Assembly: GCA_963785815.1 (NCBI GenBank)
Contig: CAWAWN010000002.1
Coordinates: forward strand, 992,001-1,056,000
Direction: 5' to 3'
Source of the DNA: UBA4742 sp963785815
GTDB lineage: Bacteria > Actinomycetota > Acidimicrobiia > Acidimicrobiales > Acidimicrobilacustridaceae
DNA: 64,000 nt
Shown: positions 7,945 through 15,386 of the stretch, one piece after another
Position numbering within the stretch: position 1 is the stretch's first letter
How the letters are laid out: each line of letters starts with the position of its first letter
Made by a program: the position numbers and the translations under genes
Notes under the pieces: generated by a model
What the model was told of the DNA's origin: nothing
Seen by the model: the letters and a program-made list of their open reading frames with translations, nothing else
Database searches by the model: none

Positions 7945-8336
7945 CACTCCTCCTTGTCGGGCCCGGGTCGGGCCCGGCTTCTTGGCGGTACGTGACGCTC
8001 CGACGACCTCGGAGACCCCGGCTCGGCGCTGGGCCGGGCTCTCCGCTCCCGACGGGAACGTCTGACGCGTGAGTGAACGTACGAGAGGGGGATTTCGCCG
8101 TCGTGTTCCCGGCGTTACGCCTGCGGGGCGGGTAAGTGACGGATATCTGGCGCTAATAATTCGTAAGCATTACGCCAAGCTGTCGGCACTGTTAACACGC
8201 TCGCAACGCAGGCGTGCTCGTCAGGAAACGGTCATCTCGTACGTTCGCAGCGGGTCAACGGCGACCTGTCCCGCCCCTTGTGACCGAACCTGACCCCGTC
8301 GCGGCTCGCGCCCGGCGGCACACCGAGAGGTGACCG
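7945..8336. promoter_or_regulatory. Divergent regulatory region between glnK-amtB and the permease gene
   Basis: This 392-base stretch has no convincing gene. It contains a 12-base sequence GAACGTACGAGA at 8075-8086 and its exact reverse complement at 8235-8246. One copy faces each divergent gene. Between them are the palindrome CGTAA-GCA-TTACG (8163-8175) in an AT-rich patch, GGCG-TTA-CGCC (8111-8121), and GTTAAC-n6-GCAAC (8192-8208). The last loosely resembles the actinobacterial GlnR pattern GTnAC-n6-GAAAC. The permease has a good ribosome binding site, GAGAGGTG, just before its ATG. Nitrogen-dependent control is expected for glnK-amtB; the specific regulator is inference. Confidence 0.5.
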
Positions 8337-9923
8337 ATGGCAGCAACCGCCCAACCGGTGGAGATGAAGAAGAGCCTCACCCTCACCGGCATCACCGTGA
8401 ACGCCATGGCGCTGATCGCGCCCGGTGCGTTCCTCTGGACCACCTTCCAGGTCCAGGCCGCTCTGACCCAACCCCACAGCTCGGTCTCCACCGCCAGCGA
8501 GATGTGGCCGGGGTTGCTGTTCGCTCTGGTCCTGGCCCTGATGACCGCGTACAGCTACAGCGAGCTGGCCCGCATCTACCCCGACGCCGGTACAGGTTCG
8601 AGCTACTTCTTCGCCGAGGCCGCGCTCCTGGACAAGGAGGGGGCCCACCATCGCAAGTGGGCCCGGGTGGCCAAGTTGTCGGTGGGCTGGATCAGCCACC
8701 TCTACTACTGGATCTATCCCGGCATCATGGTGGCCTTCACCGCCACCCTGTTCGGCTACATCTACACGAGCCTCACCAACGGCAAGGTCCTCAACTACGG
8801 GGAACTGGCCGTGGTCTGCGTGCTGTTCGCCGCCATCACCGGCTACATCGCCTATCGGGGCATCAGCGGCTCGACGATGACCGCCATCGTGATCAACGTC
8901 ATCCAGATCACCACGCTGGTGCTGCTGACCATCCTGTTCATCGTGTTCCGCGCCGGTCATCCCCATGCCGGCTACGAGGCGGCCAACGCGGGGGCGGTGA
9001 TCATCCCGAAGAACTTCATGAACGTGCTCTACCAGTCGACCATCGCCATCCTGCTGCTGGTCGGCTTCGAATCCGTCACGGCTCTGGGCTCCGAGGCCAT
9101 CAACCCCCAGAAGGACATCCGGCGGGGCATCCTGCTCAGCCTGCTCATCCAGGGCGGCGTCTGCTACCTGTTCGAGTACTTCGGCGCCAACTTCGTCATC
9201 GGCAAGACCACCGCCGTGATCGCCAACCCGGCCGGCGGCGCCCCGCTGCACGGCTACTCCGCAGCGGCGGTGGATGGCGCACCGATCGGCACCATGACGA
9301 CGAGGGTGTCGAACATCCTGTGGTCGGGCAGTGGCAAGACCATCTCGCTCATCGTGGCCGCCACCGTGCTCGTCGCCCTGATCGGCACCACCCTGGCCTG
9401 CCTCAACACCGGTGTGCGCGTCACGTTCGCCATGGCCCGTGACGGCGAGATGCCCAGCATCCTGAGCCTGCTGCACGGCAAGCACGCCACGCCCCACTCG
9501 GGCATCTGGATCCTGACCGGTGTCTCGGCCCTGATCGGCATCTACGGCGTGCACACGGTGGACAACCTGACCCAGATCACCATCGCCTCCAACGTGGGCA
9601 CCTTCCTGGTGTACGGGGCCACCTGCCTCATCGCGGTGGTGGCCTTCGCCAGCCGCCACGACAAGCACGTGGGCAAGCACTACGTGGTGCCCATCATCGG
9701 AGCGCTGATGAACCTGGCCATGCTGTTCGCCGTGCTCTACCTCGGCATGGTGGGTACGGCGGCGGTCAAGCACGACTACCTCAAGGCCGTGGGCGCCGAC
9801 GTGCTGTGGATCATCGTGGGCATCGTGTGGGTCCTGCTCAACCCCAAGATGCGGGGCTCCAAGCTGGTGGACAGCAGCGCTCCCCGGCGGGAGGCGCCCG
9901 ACGCCGCCCCCGCGGGGGTCTGA
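8337..9923 (+). CDS. APC-superfamily amino acid/polyamine permease
   Basis: A 528-residue integral membrane permease with about 12-14 hydrophobic segments, probably a proton- or substrate-coupled transporter of an amino acid or amine. The first segment GITVNAMALIAPGAFLWTTF corresponds to the APC TM1 unwound G-x-G/A-P region. SYSELARIYPDAGTGSSYFF is the conserved TM2-TM3 E.....PxxGG-like block. LLVGFESVTALGSEAINPQ is the conserved GFES...E..NP motif of TM6-7. It is transcribed away from glnK-amtB across a shared regulatory region, so uptake or export of a nitrogenous compound under nitrogen control is likely (inference). The substrate cannot be assigned. A strong hairpin follows the stop. Confidence 0.85.
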   Translation: MAATAQPVEMKKSLTLTGITVNAMALIAPGAFLWTTFQVQAALTQPHSSVSTASEMWPGLLFALVLALMTAYSYSELARIYPDAGTGSSYFFAEAALLDKEGAHHRKWARVAKLSVGWISHLYYWIYPGIMVAFTATLFGYIYTSLTNGKVLNYGELAVVCVLFAAITGYIAYRGISGSTMTAIVINVIQITTLVLLTILFIVFRAGHPHAGYEAANAGAVIIPKNFMNVLYQSTIAILLLVGFESVTALGSEAINPQKDIRRGILLSLLIQGGVCYLFEYFGANFVIGKTTAVIANPAGGAPLHGYSAAAVDGAPIGTMTTRVSNILWSGSGKTISLIVAATVLVALIGTTLACLNTGVRVTFAMARDGEMPSILSLLHGKHATPHSGIWILTGVSALIGIYGVHTVDNLTQITIASNVGTFLVYGATCLIAVVAFASRHDKHVGKHYVVPIIGALMNLAMLFAVLYLGMVGTAAVKHDYLKAVGADVLWIIVGIVWVLLNPKMRGSKLVDSSAPRREAPDAAPAGV

Positions 9924-9927
9924 CACC

Positions 9928-9945
9928 GGCCGGCCCACGCCGGCC
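9928..9945 (+). terminator. Hairpin terminator after the permease gene
   Basis: GGCCGGC and GCCGGCC form a perfect 7-bp stem with loop CCAC, beginning five bases after the permease stop codon. A pyrimidine-rich tail, TTCCAACCCCTCTCC, follows, typical of GC-rich genomes that lack long U tracts. Confidence 0.55.
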
Positions 9946-10098
9946 TTCCAACCCCTCTCCCCCCAACATCCCGGTCGGGTCGGTTCGCCGGCCCGACCGG
10001 GGCGCGCCAGGGTCACTACGCTGCGACCGGCTCGAGCTGTCCGACGGGCTCAGGTTGTCCGACCAGCTCGGGCGGTCGGTTCGCCCCAACTCGTCGGG

Positions 10099-10401
10099 TC
10101 AGTCGTCGAGGCGCTCCTCGTGACGGGCGATCGTGGCGAAGGAACCCCGCATCCAGTAGAGCCCGATCCCGATGAAGACCACGCCCACCACGATGCGCCA
10201 GCTCTCCTTGAAGACGAAGAAGGCAGCGATCCCACAGATGATCCAGGCCAGGCCGACGACAGCCAGGAACGTCGGGTTCGAGGGGCGCTTGCCCACCTGT
10301 CCCATCGGCTTGGGCTGGCCCGTCCCCGCCGGGCCGGACCCCTTCGTGTCGCCACCCTTGGGCGTGACCCGTCCGCCCTTGCGCTTGCGGTCGTTGCCCA
10401 T
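10099..10401 (-). CDS. Small membrane protein of unknown function
   Basis: A 100-residue protein with a strongly basic, Gly/Lys-rich N-terminal half (MGNDRKRKGGRVTPKGG). Two hydrophobic segments follow, NPTFLAVVGLAWIICGIAAF and IVVGVVFIGIGLYWMRGSF, and a short charged tail ends ARHEERLDD. The start at the ATG at 10401 keeps it clear of the divergent phosphatase gene that begins 23 bases away; the open frame extends further upstream but would overlap that gene. It is transcribed divergently from the kinase/phosphatase operon. I do not recognise the family. Confidence 0.6.
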   Translation of the reverse strand: MGNDRKRKGGRVTPKGGDTKGSGPAGTGQPKPMGQVGKRPSNPTFLAVVGLAWIICGIAAFFVFKESWRIVVGVVFIGIGLYWMRGSFATIARHEERLDD

Positions 10402-10423
10402 GGGCGAACGGTAGTCCACCACC

Positions 10424-11299
10424 ATGGTCGAGCCCCCACCCGTCGAGCCGGGCAACGGCACCATCCGCGCCGGCGCGGTCATGGCCAAGTTCTCCTGGGG
10501 CGTGGTGTCGGATCCCGGCCCGTTCCGCGACCACAACGAGGACTTCGTGGCCGCCCGGGTGCTGACCACCCCGGACGACTCCTGGGACCGCGGGCCGCTG
10601 CTGGCCCTGGCCGACGGCATGGGTGGCCATGCCGCCGGCGAGGTGGCCAGCCGCACCGCGGTCGAGGCCCTGATCGAGGCCTACGCCACCGGTTCCACCG
10701 GCTCGCCCCAGGCGCTGCTCAAGGGGGCGGCCCGGGCCGCCAACCTGGCGGTGCACGACGCGGCCATGGCCCCCGGTCAGCGCGGGATGGGAACCACGCT
10801 GCTGGGGCTGGCCCTGGGCGGCAACGAGGCGGTGGTGGCCCACGTGGGCGACAGCCGTGCCTACCTGGCCCGGGGGGAGACCTGCTCGCAGCTCACCAAC
10901 GACCACTCCCGGGTGGGCGAGATGCTGCGCATGCGCATGATCAGCCCGGAGCAGGCGGCCACCCACCCGGCCCGGTCCCAGCTGACCCGGAGCCTGGGCG
11001 GCGACCCGTTCGTCCAGGTCGACCTGGTGCGCCAGGTGGTCCAGCGCCACGACACCCTGGTGCTGTGCAGCGACGGCCTGTGGGACGTCGTGGCGCGGCC
11101 CGAGATCGCCGAGGTGGGCGAGCAGCTCACCGCCGGGACGATCCCCACCGCGCTCGAGGCGGCCGAGCGCCTGGTGCGACTGGCTGTCGAACGGGGGTCG
11201 ACTGATAACGTCTCGGCCGTCCTCGTCCACCTCACCAGCGACCAGCCCATCCCACCCGCCGGTGGCCGTCGCTTCCGATTGCGCCGGTCCCGCCCATGA
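10424..11299 (+). CDS. PP2C-family Ser/Thr protein phosphatase (Stp type)
   Basis: A 291-residue soluble phosphatase that would dephosphorylate Ser/Thr proteins, probably opposing the kinase encoded immediately downstream. Family motifs are in order: SDPGPFRDHNEDF (metal-binding Asp and the R-x-x-N-E-D block), LALADGMGGHAAGEVAS (DGMGGH), VAHVGDSRAYLARG, LCSDGLWDVV and TDNVSAVLVHL. It lacks membrane segments. Its TGA overlaps the kinase ATG as ATGA, so the two proteins are translationally coupled. Two methionines lie near the N-terminus, at 10424 and 20 residues later (MAKFSWGVVSD). The later one begins exactly at the domain, so the first 19 residues are uncertain. Confidence 0.9.
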   Translation: MVEPPPVEPGNGTIRAGAVMAKFSWGVVSDPGPFRDHNEDFVAARVLTTPDDSWDRGPLLALADGMGGHAAGEVASRTAVEALIEAYATGSTGSPQALLKGAARAANLAVHDAAMAPGQRGMGTTLLGLALGGNEAVVAHVGDSRAYLARGETCSQLTNDHSRVGEMLRMRMISPEQAATHPARSQLTRSLGGDPFVQVDLVRQVVQRHDTLVLCSDGLWDVVARPEIAEVGEQLTAGTIPTALEAAERLVRLAVERGSTDNVSAVLVHLTSDQPIPPAGGRRFRLRRSRP

Positions 11300-12279
11300 G
11301 ACACCAACCCGGGGCGCGGCTCGACCGCTTCGAGATCATCGAGGAGCTCGGCGAGGGCGCCTACGCCGAGACCTACAAGGCCCGCGACACCGACTCGGGC
11401 CAGGTGGTCGTGCTCAAGTCGCCGAACCCCATGCTCTTCGCCGACCCCGCCATCTTCGGGCGGTTCAAGCGCGAGAGCCAGATCGCCCGCGCGCTGGACC
11501 ACCCCAACGTGCAGCGCAGCTTCGACTTGGCCGAGCACCGCACCGAGCCCTACCTGGTGCTCGAGTACGTCGACGGCGAGAACCTGCGCACGCGGCTGGG
11601 CCAGATGCCAGGACCGGTGCCGATCGACCTGGCCGTGAACTGGGGCCGCCAGCTGGCGTCGGTGATCGCCTACCTGCACTCCCAGGGCGTCACCCACCGA
11701 GACCTCAAGCCCGAGAACGTGCTGGTCACCCGCGACGACGAGCTCAAGGTGGCCGACTTCGGCACCGCCCTGCTCGAGGGGGCCAAGCGGCTGACCTGGA
11801 AGCACCTGACCGAGGGCGTGGGCACCCCCAACTACATGAGTCCCGAACAGATCCAGGGCGAGCGGGGCGACACCCGCAGCGACATCTACGCCTGGGGGAT
11901 CATGATGTACGAGTTCCTCACCGGGCGACCGCCCTTCGAAGGCGACAACTGGATGGCGGTCATGGCCGGCCACCTCACCAAGGCGCCCGTTCCCATCACC
12001 TCCGTCAACCGCCAGTGCCCGCCGGCGCTCGACGCCGTGGTGCGCAAGGCCATGCGCCGCTACCCCGCCAACCGGTACCAGTCGGCTGGTGACCTGCTGG
12101 CCGACCTCGACCGCGTGGACCAGCTCGACCCGGCCGCGTTCGACCTCTCGCCCGAGGCGCCCATGGGCGGCATGGCCGCGACAGAATCAAGCAAGCGACT
12201 GTGGCTCCTGATCCTGGAGATCGCCCTCGGCTTCATCGCCGTGTGCGCCCTCATCATCTTCCTCTCGGTGGTGCTGTGA
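11296..12279 (+). CDS. Membrane-anchored Ser/Thr protein kinase
   Basis: A 327-residue Hanks-type kinase. The glycine loop is at 18-25 (LGEGAYAE). Catalytic Lys41 lies in VVLKSPNP and the alpha-C Glu is about 60. HRDLKPEN spans 134-141, ADFG 153-156, and the activation loop ends in GTPNYMSPEQ; DIYAWGIMMYEFLTGRPPF follows. All catalytic residues are present. After a short linker, one C-terminal transmembrane segment (about 303-326, LWLLILEIALGFIAVCALII) anchors it. There is almost no extracytoplasmic part, unlike PknB with its PASTA repeats, so it must respond to cytoplasmic or membrane signals. It is coupled to the PP2C gene upstream (ATGA) and to the glutamine-synthetase-like gene downstream (TGATG). 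Confidence 0.93.
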   Translation: MRHQPGARLDRFEIIEELGEGAYAETYKARDTDSGQVVVLKSPNPMLFADPAIFGRFKRESQIARALDHPNVQRSFDLAEHRTEPYLVLEYVDGENLRTRLGQMPGPVPIDLAVNWGRQLASVIAYLHSQGVTHRDLKPENVLVTRDDELKVADFGTALLEGAKRLTWKHLTEGVGTPNYMSPEQIQGERGDTRSDIYAWGIMMYEFLTGRPPFEGDNWMAVMAGHLTKAPVPITSVNRQCPPALDAVVRKAMRRYPANRYQSAGDLLADLDRVDQLDPAAFDLSPEAPMGGMAATESSKRLWLLILEIALGFIAVCALIIFLSVVL

Positions 12280-13565
12280 TGCCTTCGTCCGATCCCGACC
12301 TCGCCGCCTCCGGGCCGAGCGCGCCGTCCGCGGTGGCGGTGCCCTTGCGCTGGGTCAAGCTCAGCTTCGTGGACGTGTTCGGCACGAACTGCGCGCTCAC
12401 CCTGCCGGCCGAGCGGCTCGACGAGGCGACCACCCACGGCATCCTGTTCGACGGCTCCTCGCTGGAGGGCCCGGCCCGCTACCTCGAATCCGACATGCGC
12501 CTGCGGGCCGATCCGTCCACCCTGATCGACCATGGCGACGGCAACGGCCGGGTGGTTTGCACCGTGCTCACGCCGGAGGGCTCGCCGTGGGCCGGCGATC
12601 CCCGCACCGCGCTGGTGCAGGTGCTGGCCACGGTGGACGAGCTGGCCGAGTCGTTCACCGTCGGGGCCGAGCTGGAGTTCTACCTGCTCGACCACGACGG
12701 CGTGCCGGTGGACCAGGCCGGCTACTTCGACGACCGGGCCGGGGCCGGGCTGGCCGTGGTCAAGGCCGCGGCCGACGAGCTGGTGGCCGCCGGGGTGCCG
12801 GTGCTCAGCGCCCACCACGAGGGCGGACCGGGCCAGTTCGAGATCGACCTGGGCCCGCTCGCCCCGGTGGCTCTGGCCGACGCGCTGGTCACGGCCAAGG
12901 AGGCGCTGCGCCGGCTGGCCGACGAGGCCGGTCTGGTGGCCACCTTCATGGCCCAGCCCCTGTCGGGCCAGCCCGGTTCGGGCCTGCACCTGCACCAGCG
13001 CGCCGGGGAGGTGCTCGTCGACGACGGGGGCAGCCTCACCGTCGGCGGGCGGTCCTTCACGGCCGGCCTGTTGGCCCATGCCGTGGGGCTGTGCGCGCTG
13101 GCCGCCCCCACCGTCAACTCCTACCGCCGCCTGCACGCTGGGCCCGAGGCGCCCAGCGCGGCCATCTGGTCGACGGCCAACCGGGCCGCGCTGATCCGGG
13201 TGTCGACCACGACGGGCGCCGACGCCAGCATCGAGTACCGAGGCGCCGACCCGATGGCCAACCCCTACCTGCTGTTGGCCGGGCTGCTCACCGCCGGGGC
13301 GGCCGGCATCGCCGACGAGCTCGAGTTGGGCCACCCCCAGGACGAGGGGGCGGGGAGCTACGACCCGGCCATGGCCTCGCGCTTCGAGCCCCTGCCCCGG
13401 AACCTCGACGAGGCGCTCGACGCCCTGGTGTCCGACGACGGGCTGACCGACGCCTTCGACCCGGCTCTGATCGGCAACCTGGTCACCGGCCGGCGCTCCG
13501 AGCTCGAGCAGTTCCGGACCCACGTCACCTCCTGGGAGCGCGACCGCTACCTCAACGAGAGCTAG
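12279..13565 (+). CDS. Glutamine synthetase family protein
   Basis: A 428-residue GS-fold ligase that would join ammonia or an amine to the gamma-carboxyl of glutamate using ATP. Catalytic landmarks are kept: SFVDVFG (Asp50 region), LFDGSS, VGAELEFYL, HHEGGPGQFEIDLG (metal and glutamate site), GSGLHLHQ, NSYRRLHAGPEAP, ANRAALIRVS and EYRGADPMANPYLL. The NLYDLP adenylylation site of housekeeping GlnA is absent; the equivalent area reads GSYDPAMASRFEPLP. This and the shorter length suggest an accessory paralogue, perhaps gamma-glutamylation of a polyamine or another amine, rather than the main GlnA (inference). The ATG overlaps the kinase stop (TGATG). Coupling to a kinase and phosphatase raises the possibility that it is a phosphorylation target. 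Confidence 0.88.
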   Translation: MPSSDPDLAASGPSAPSAVAVPLRWVKLSFVDVFGTNCALTLPAERLDEATTHGILFDGSSLEGPARYLESDMRLRADPSTLIDHGDGNGRVVCTVLTPEGSPWAGDPRTALVQVLATVDELAESFTVGAELEFYLLDHDGVPVDQAGYFDDRAGAGLAVVKAAADELVAAGVPVLSAHHEGGPGQFEIDLGPLAPVALADALVTAKEALRRLADEAGLVATFMAQPLSGQPGSGLHLHQRAGEVLVDDGGSLTVGGRSFTAGLLAHAVGLCALAAPTVNSYRRLHAGPEAPSAAIWSTANRAALIRVSTTTGADASIEYRGADPMANPYLLLAGLLTAGAAGIADELELGHPQDEGAGSYDPAMASRFEPLPRNLDEALDALVSDDGLTDAFDPALIGNLVTGRRSELEQFRTHVTSWERDRYLNES

Positions 13566-13849
13566 GTCCGGCCTGTTCGGCCCTCTGGTCGGCGGAGCCT
13601 CCCGGCGGGCGCCTTCGGCATCCGGGTGTCATCGGCTGAGCGGCTTCGCACTGCTCCGCCGCGCACATCGGGTTCGGGCATCTGAGTGCCGTCCAGGTGC
13701 TTCAGCGTCCGATCTCGAGCACCCCGCGGGCCACGTCTAGGCCTCTCATCGGTGCGCGTCCTGCGTCGGTGAAGGGCGGCGCCGCGTGAACCACCAGCGC
13801 CGAGCCTCCGGCCAGTAGCTTGCGCGGAGACGCAGACCGAGGGGGAACC

Positions 13850-15337
13850 ATGGCCACTGCGACCGAGACACCGGGCGCGCGGCCCGAGCCGGGGCGCGCC
13901 AAGCCCCACGTGGGTCTCTGGCTGGTGTTGGTCGGCGTGGTCGTCATGCTGGCCGGGCTGCTGTTCGGCTACGACCAGGGGGTCATCGCCGGGGCGCTGG
14001 AAGGCATCCAGAGCTCGTTCCACATCGGCTCGACCATGACCGAGATCATCACCAGCTGGGTGACGCTCGGCGCGCTGTTCGGGGCGCTGGCGGCCGGGGT
14101 GCTGGCCGACCGGGTGGGCCGGCGAAAGGCGTTGCTGGTGGCCGCCGGCCTGTTCGTGGTCGGGGCCCTGCTCGAATCGCTGGCCCCGGGCACCGGGGTG
14201 CTGGTGGTCGGTCGGCTGGTGGTGGGCTTCGGCGTGGGTGTGGCCTCGGTGGCCGCGCCCCTCTACGCCGCCGAGCACGCCCCCACCAGCCTGCGCGGTC
14301 GCTACGTGTCCACCTACCAGCTGGCCATCACCATCGGCATCTTCGTGGCCTACCTGGTCGACCAGCTGCTGACCAACGACAAGTCGTGGCGGGTGATGCT
14401 CGGCATCTCCGCGGTGCCCGCCGTGCTGCTGGTCATCGTCATGGTGCCCATGCCGGACACGCCGCGTTGGCTCATGAAGGTGGGGCGGCGCCAGGACGCC
14501 GCCGACACGCTGGCCAGGATGCGCCCCGACGTGGATGTCGAGGCCGAGCTCGACGGGGTGGCTGCTCACCTGGCCGAGGACGCCGACGAGGCGTCGTGGG
14601 GCGAGGTCTTCTCGGCCAAGTTGCGCCGCCCGCTCACGGTCGGGGTGGGGCTGGCCGTGTTCCAGCAGATCACCGGGATCAACGCCATCATCTACTACGC
14701 CGACAAGATCTTCGCCGCCGCCGGCTTCTCGACCCCGGCCGACCAGGCCTCGGCCACCACCTGGGCCATCGGCGCGGTGAACGTGGTGGCCACCCTGGTG
14801 GCCGTCGCCTACGTGGACCGCTTCGGCCGTCGCCCGCTGCTCAAGATCGGGTTGGTGGGCATGGCCGCCAGCCTCGGGGTGGTGGCCCTGGCCTTCTACC
14901 ACCTCAACCGGGTGGCCGAGGGCAAGGGACGCGGGACGCCGCCACCCCCGGGCGCCACCAGCTTCTCGGGGATCGTGACCCTGGTGGCCCTGGTGGTGTT
15001 CATCGCCTGCTTCGCCTTCTCGTTGGGACCGGTCGTGTGGACGGTGATCAACGAGATCTTCCCCAGCCGGGTGCGGGGCCGGGCGGTGGCCGTGTGCACC
15101 GCGGTCAACTGGTTCAGCGCCTTCCTGGTCAGCGAGTTCTACCTGACGCTGGTGGGGTGGATCGGGTCGTCGGGCACCTTCCTGCTCTTCGCCGGCTTCT
15201 CGGTCGTGGCCTACTTCTGGGTGTCGAGGCGCGTGCCCGAGACCAAGGGCCGCTCGCTCGAGGACATCCAGCTGCTCTGGGCGGCCGACGATCCGGTGGC
15301 CGCCTCCGAACAGGGGCTCGCCACCGAGGCCGGTTGA
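13850..15337 (+). CDS. MFS sugar porter (sugar/inositol:H+ symporter)
   Basis: A 495-residue, 12-TM major facilitator of the sugar porter family, predicted to import a hexose, pentose or inositol with protons. Signatures are present: LLFGYDQGVIAGAL in TM1, ADRVGRRKALLV in loop 2-3, APTSLRGRYVSTYQLAITIG (R-G-x-Y block), PDTPRWLMKVGR after TM6, FQQITGINAIIYY in TM7, VDRFGRRPLL in loop 8-9, and PETKGRSLEDIQ at the end. The ATG at 13850 was chosen because a GAGGGGG ribosome binding site precedes it. About 284 bases separate it from the previous gene; they hold only GC-rich sequence with no clear gene. Substrate specificity cannot be read from sequence. Confidence 0.9.
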   Translation: MATATETPGARPEPGRAKPHVGLWLVLVGVVVMLAGLLFGYDQGVIAGALEGIQSSFHIGSTMTEIITSWVTLGALFGALAAGVLADRVGRRKALLVAAGLFVVGALLESLAPGTGVLVVGRLVVGFGVGVASVAAPLYAAEHAPTSLRGRYVSTYQLAITIGIFVAYLVDQLLTNDKSWRVMLGISAVPAVLLVIVMVPMPDTPRWLMKVGRRQDAADTLARMRPDVDVEAELDGVAAHLAEDADEASWGEVFSAKLRRPLTVGVGLAVFQQITGINAIIYYADKIFAAAGFSTPADQASATTWAIGAVNVVATLVAVAYVDRFGRRPLLKIGLVGMAASLGVVALAFYHLNRVAEGKGRGTPPPPGATSFSGIVTLVALVVFIACFAFSLGPVVWTVINEIFPSRVRGRAVAVCTAVNWFSAFLVSEFYLTLVGWIGSSGTFLLFAGFSVVAYFWVSRRVPETKGRSLEDIQLLWAADDPVAASEQGLATEAG

Positions 15338-15386
15338 CTCGGATCGCGGCCGAGCCGAGCTGACGCCCGATCGGTAGCCTCGGTCC

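Noticed and set aside
8232..10016. Minus-strand open frame opposite the APC permease
   Set aside because: Permease motifs and hydrophobic helices are on the plus strand; the reverse frame is His/Gly/Asp-rich low complexity.
13566..13849. Possible small gene or RNA in the 284-base gap before the sugar porter
   Set aside because: No open frame with a ribosome binding site and no stable structured element apart from weak GGCC hairpins.
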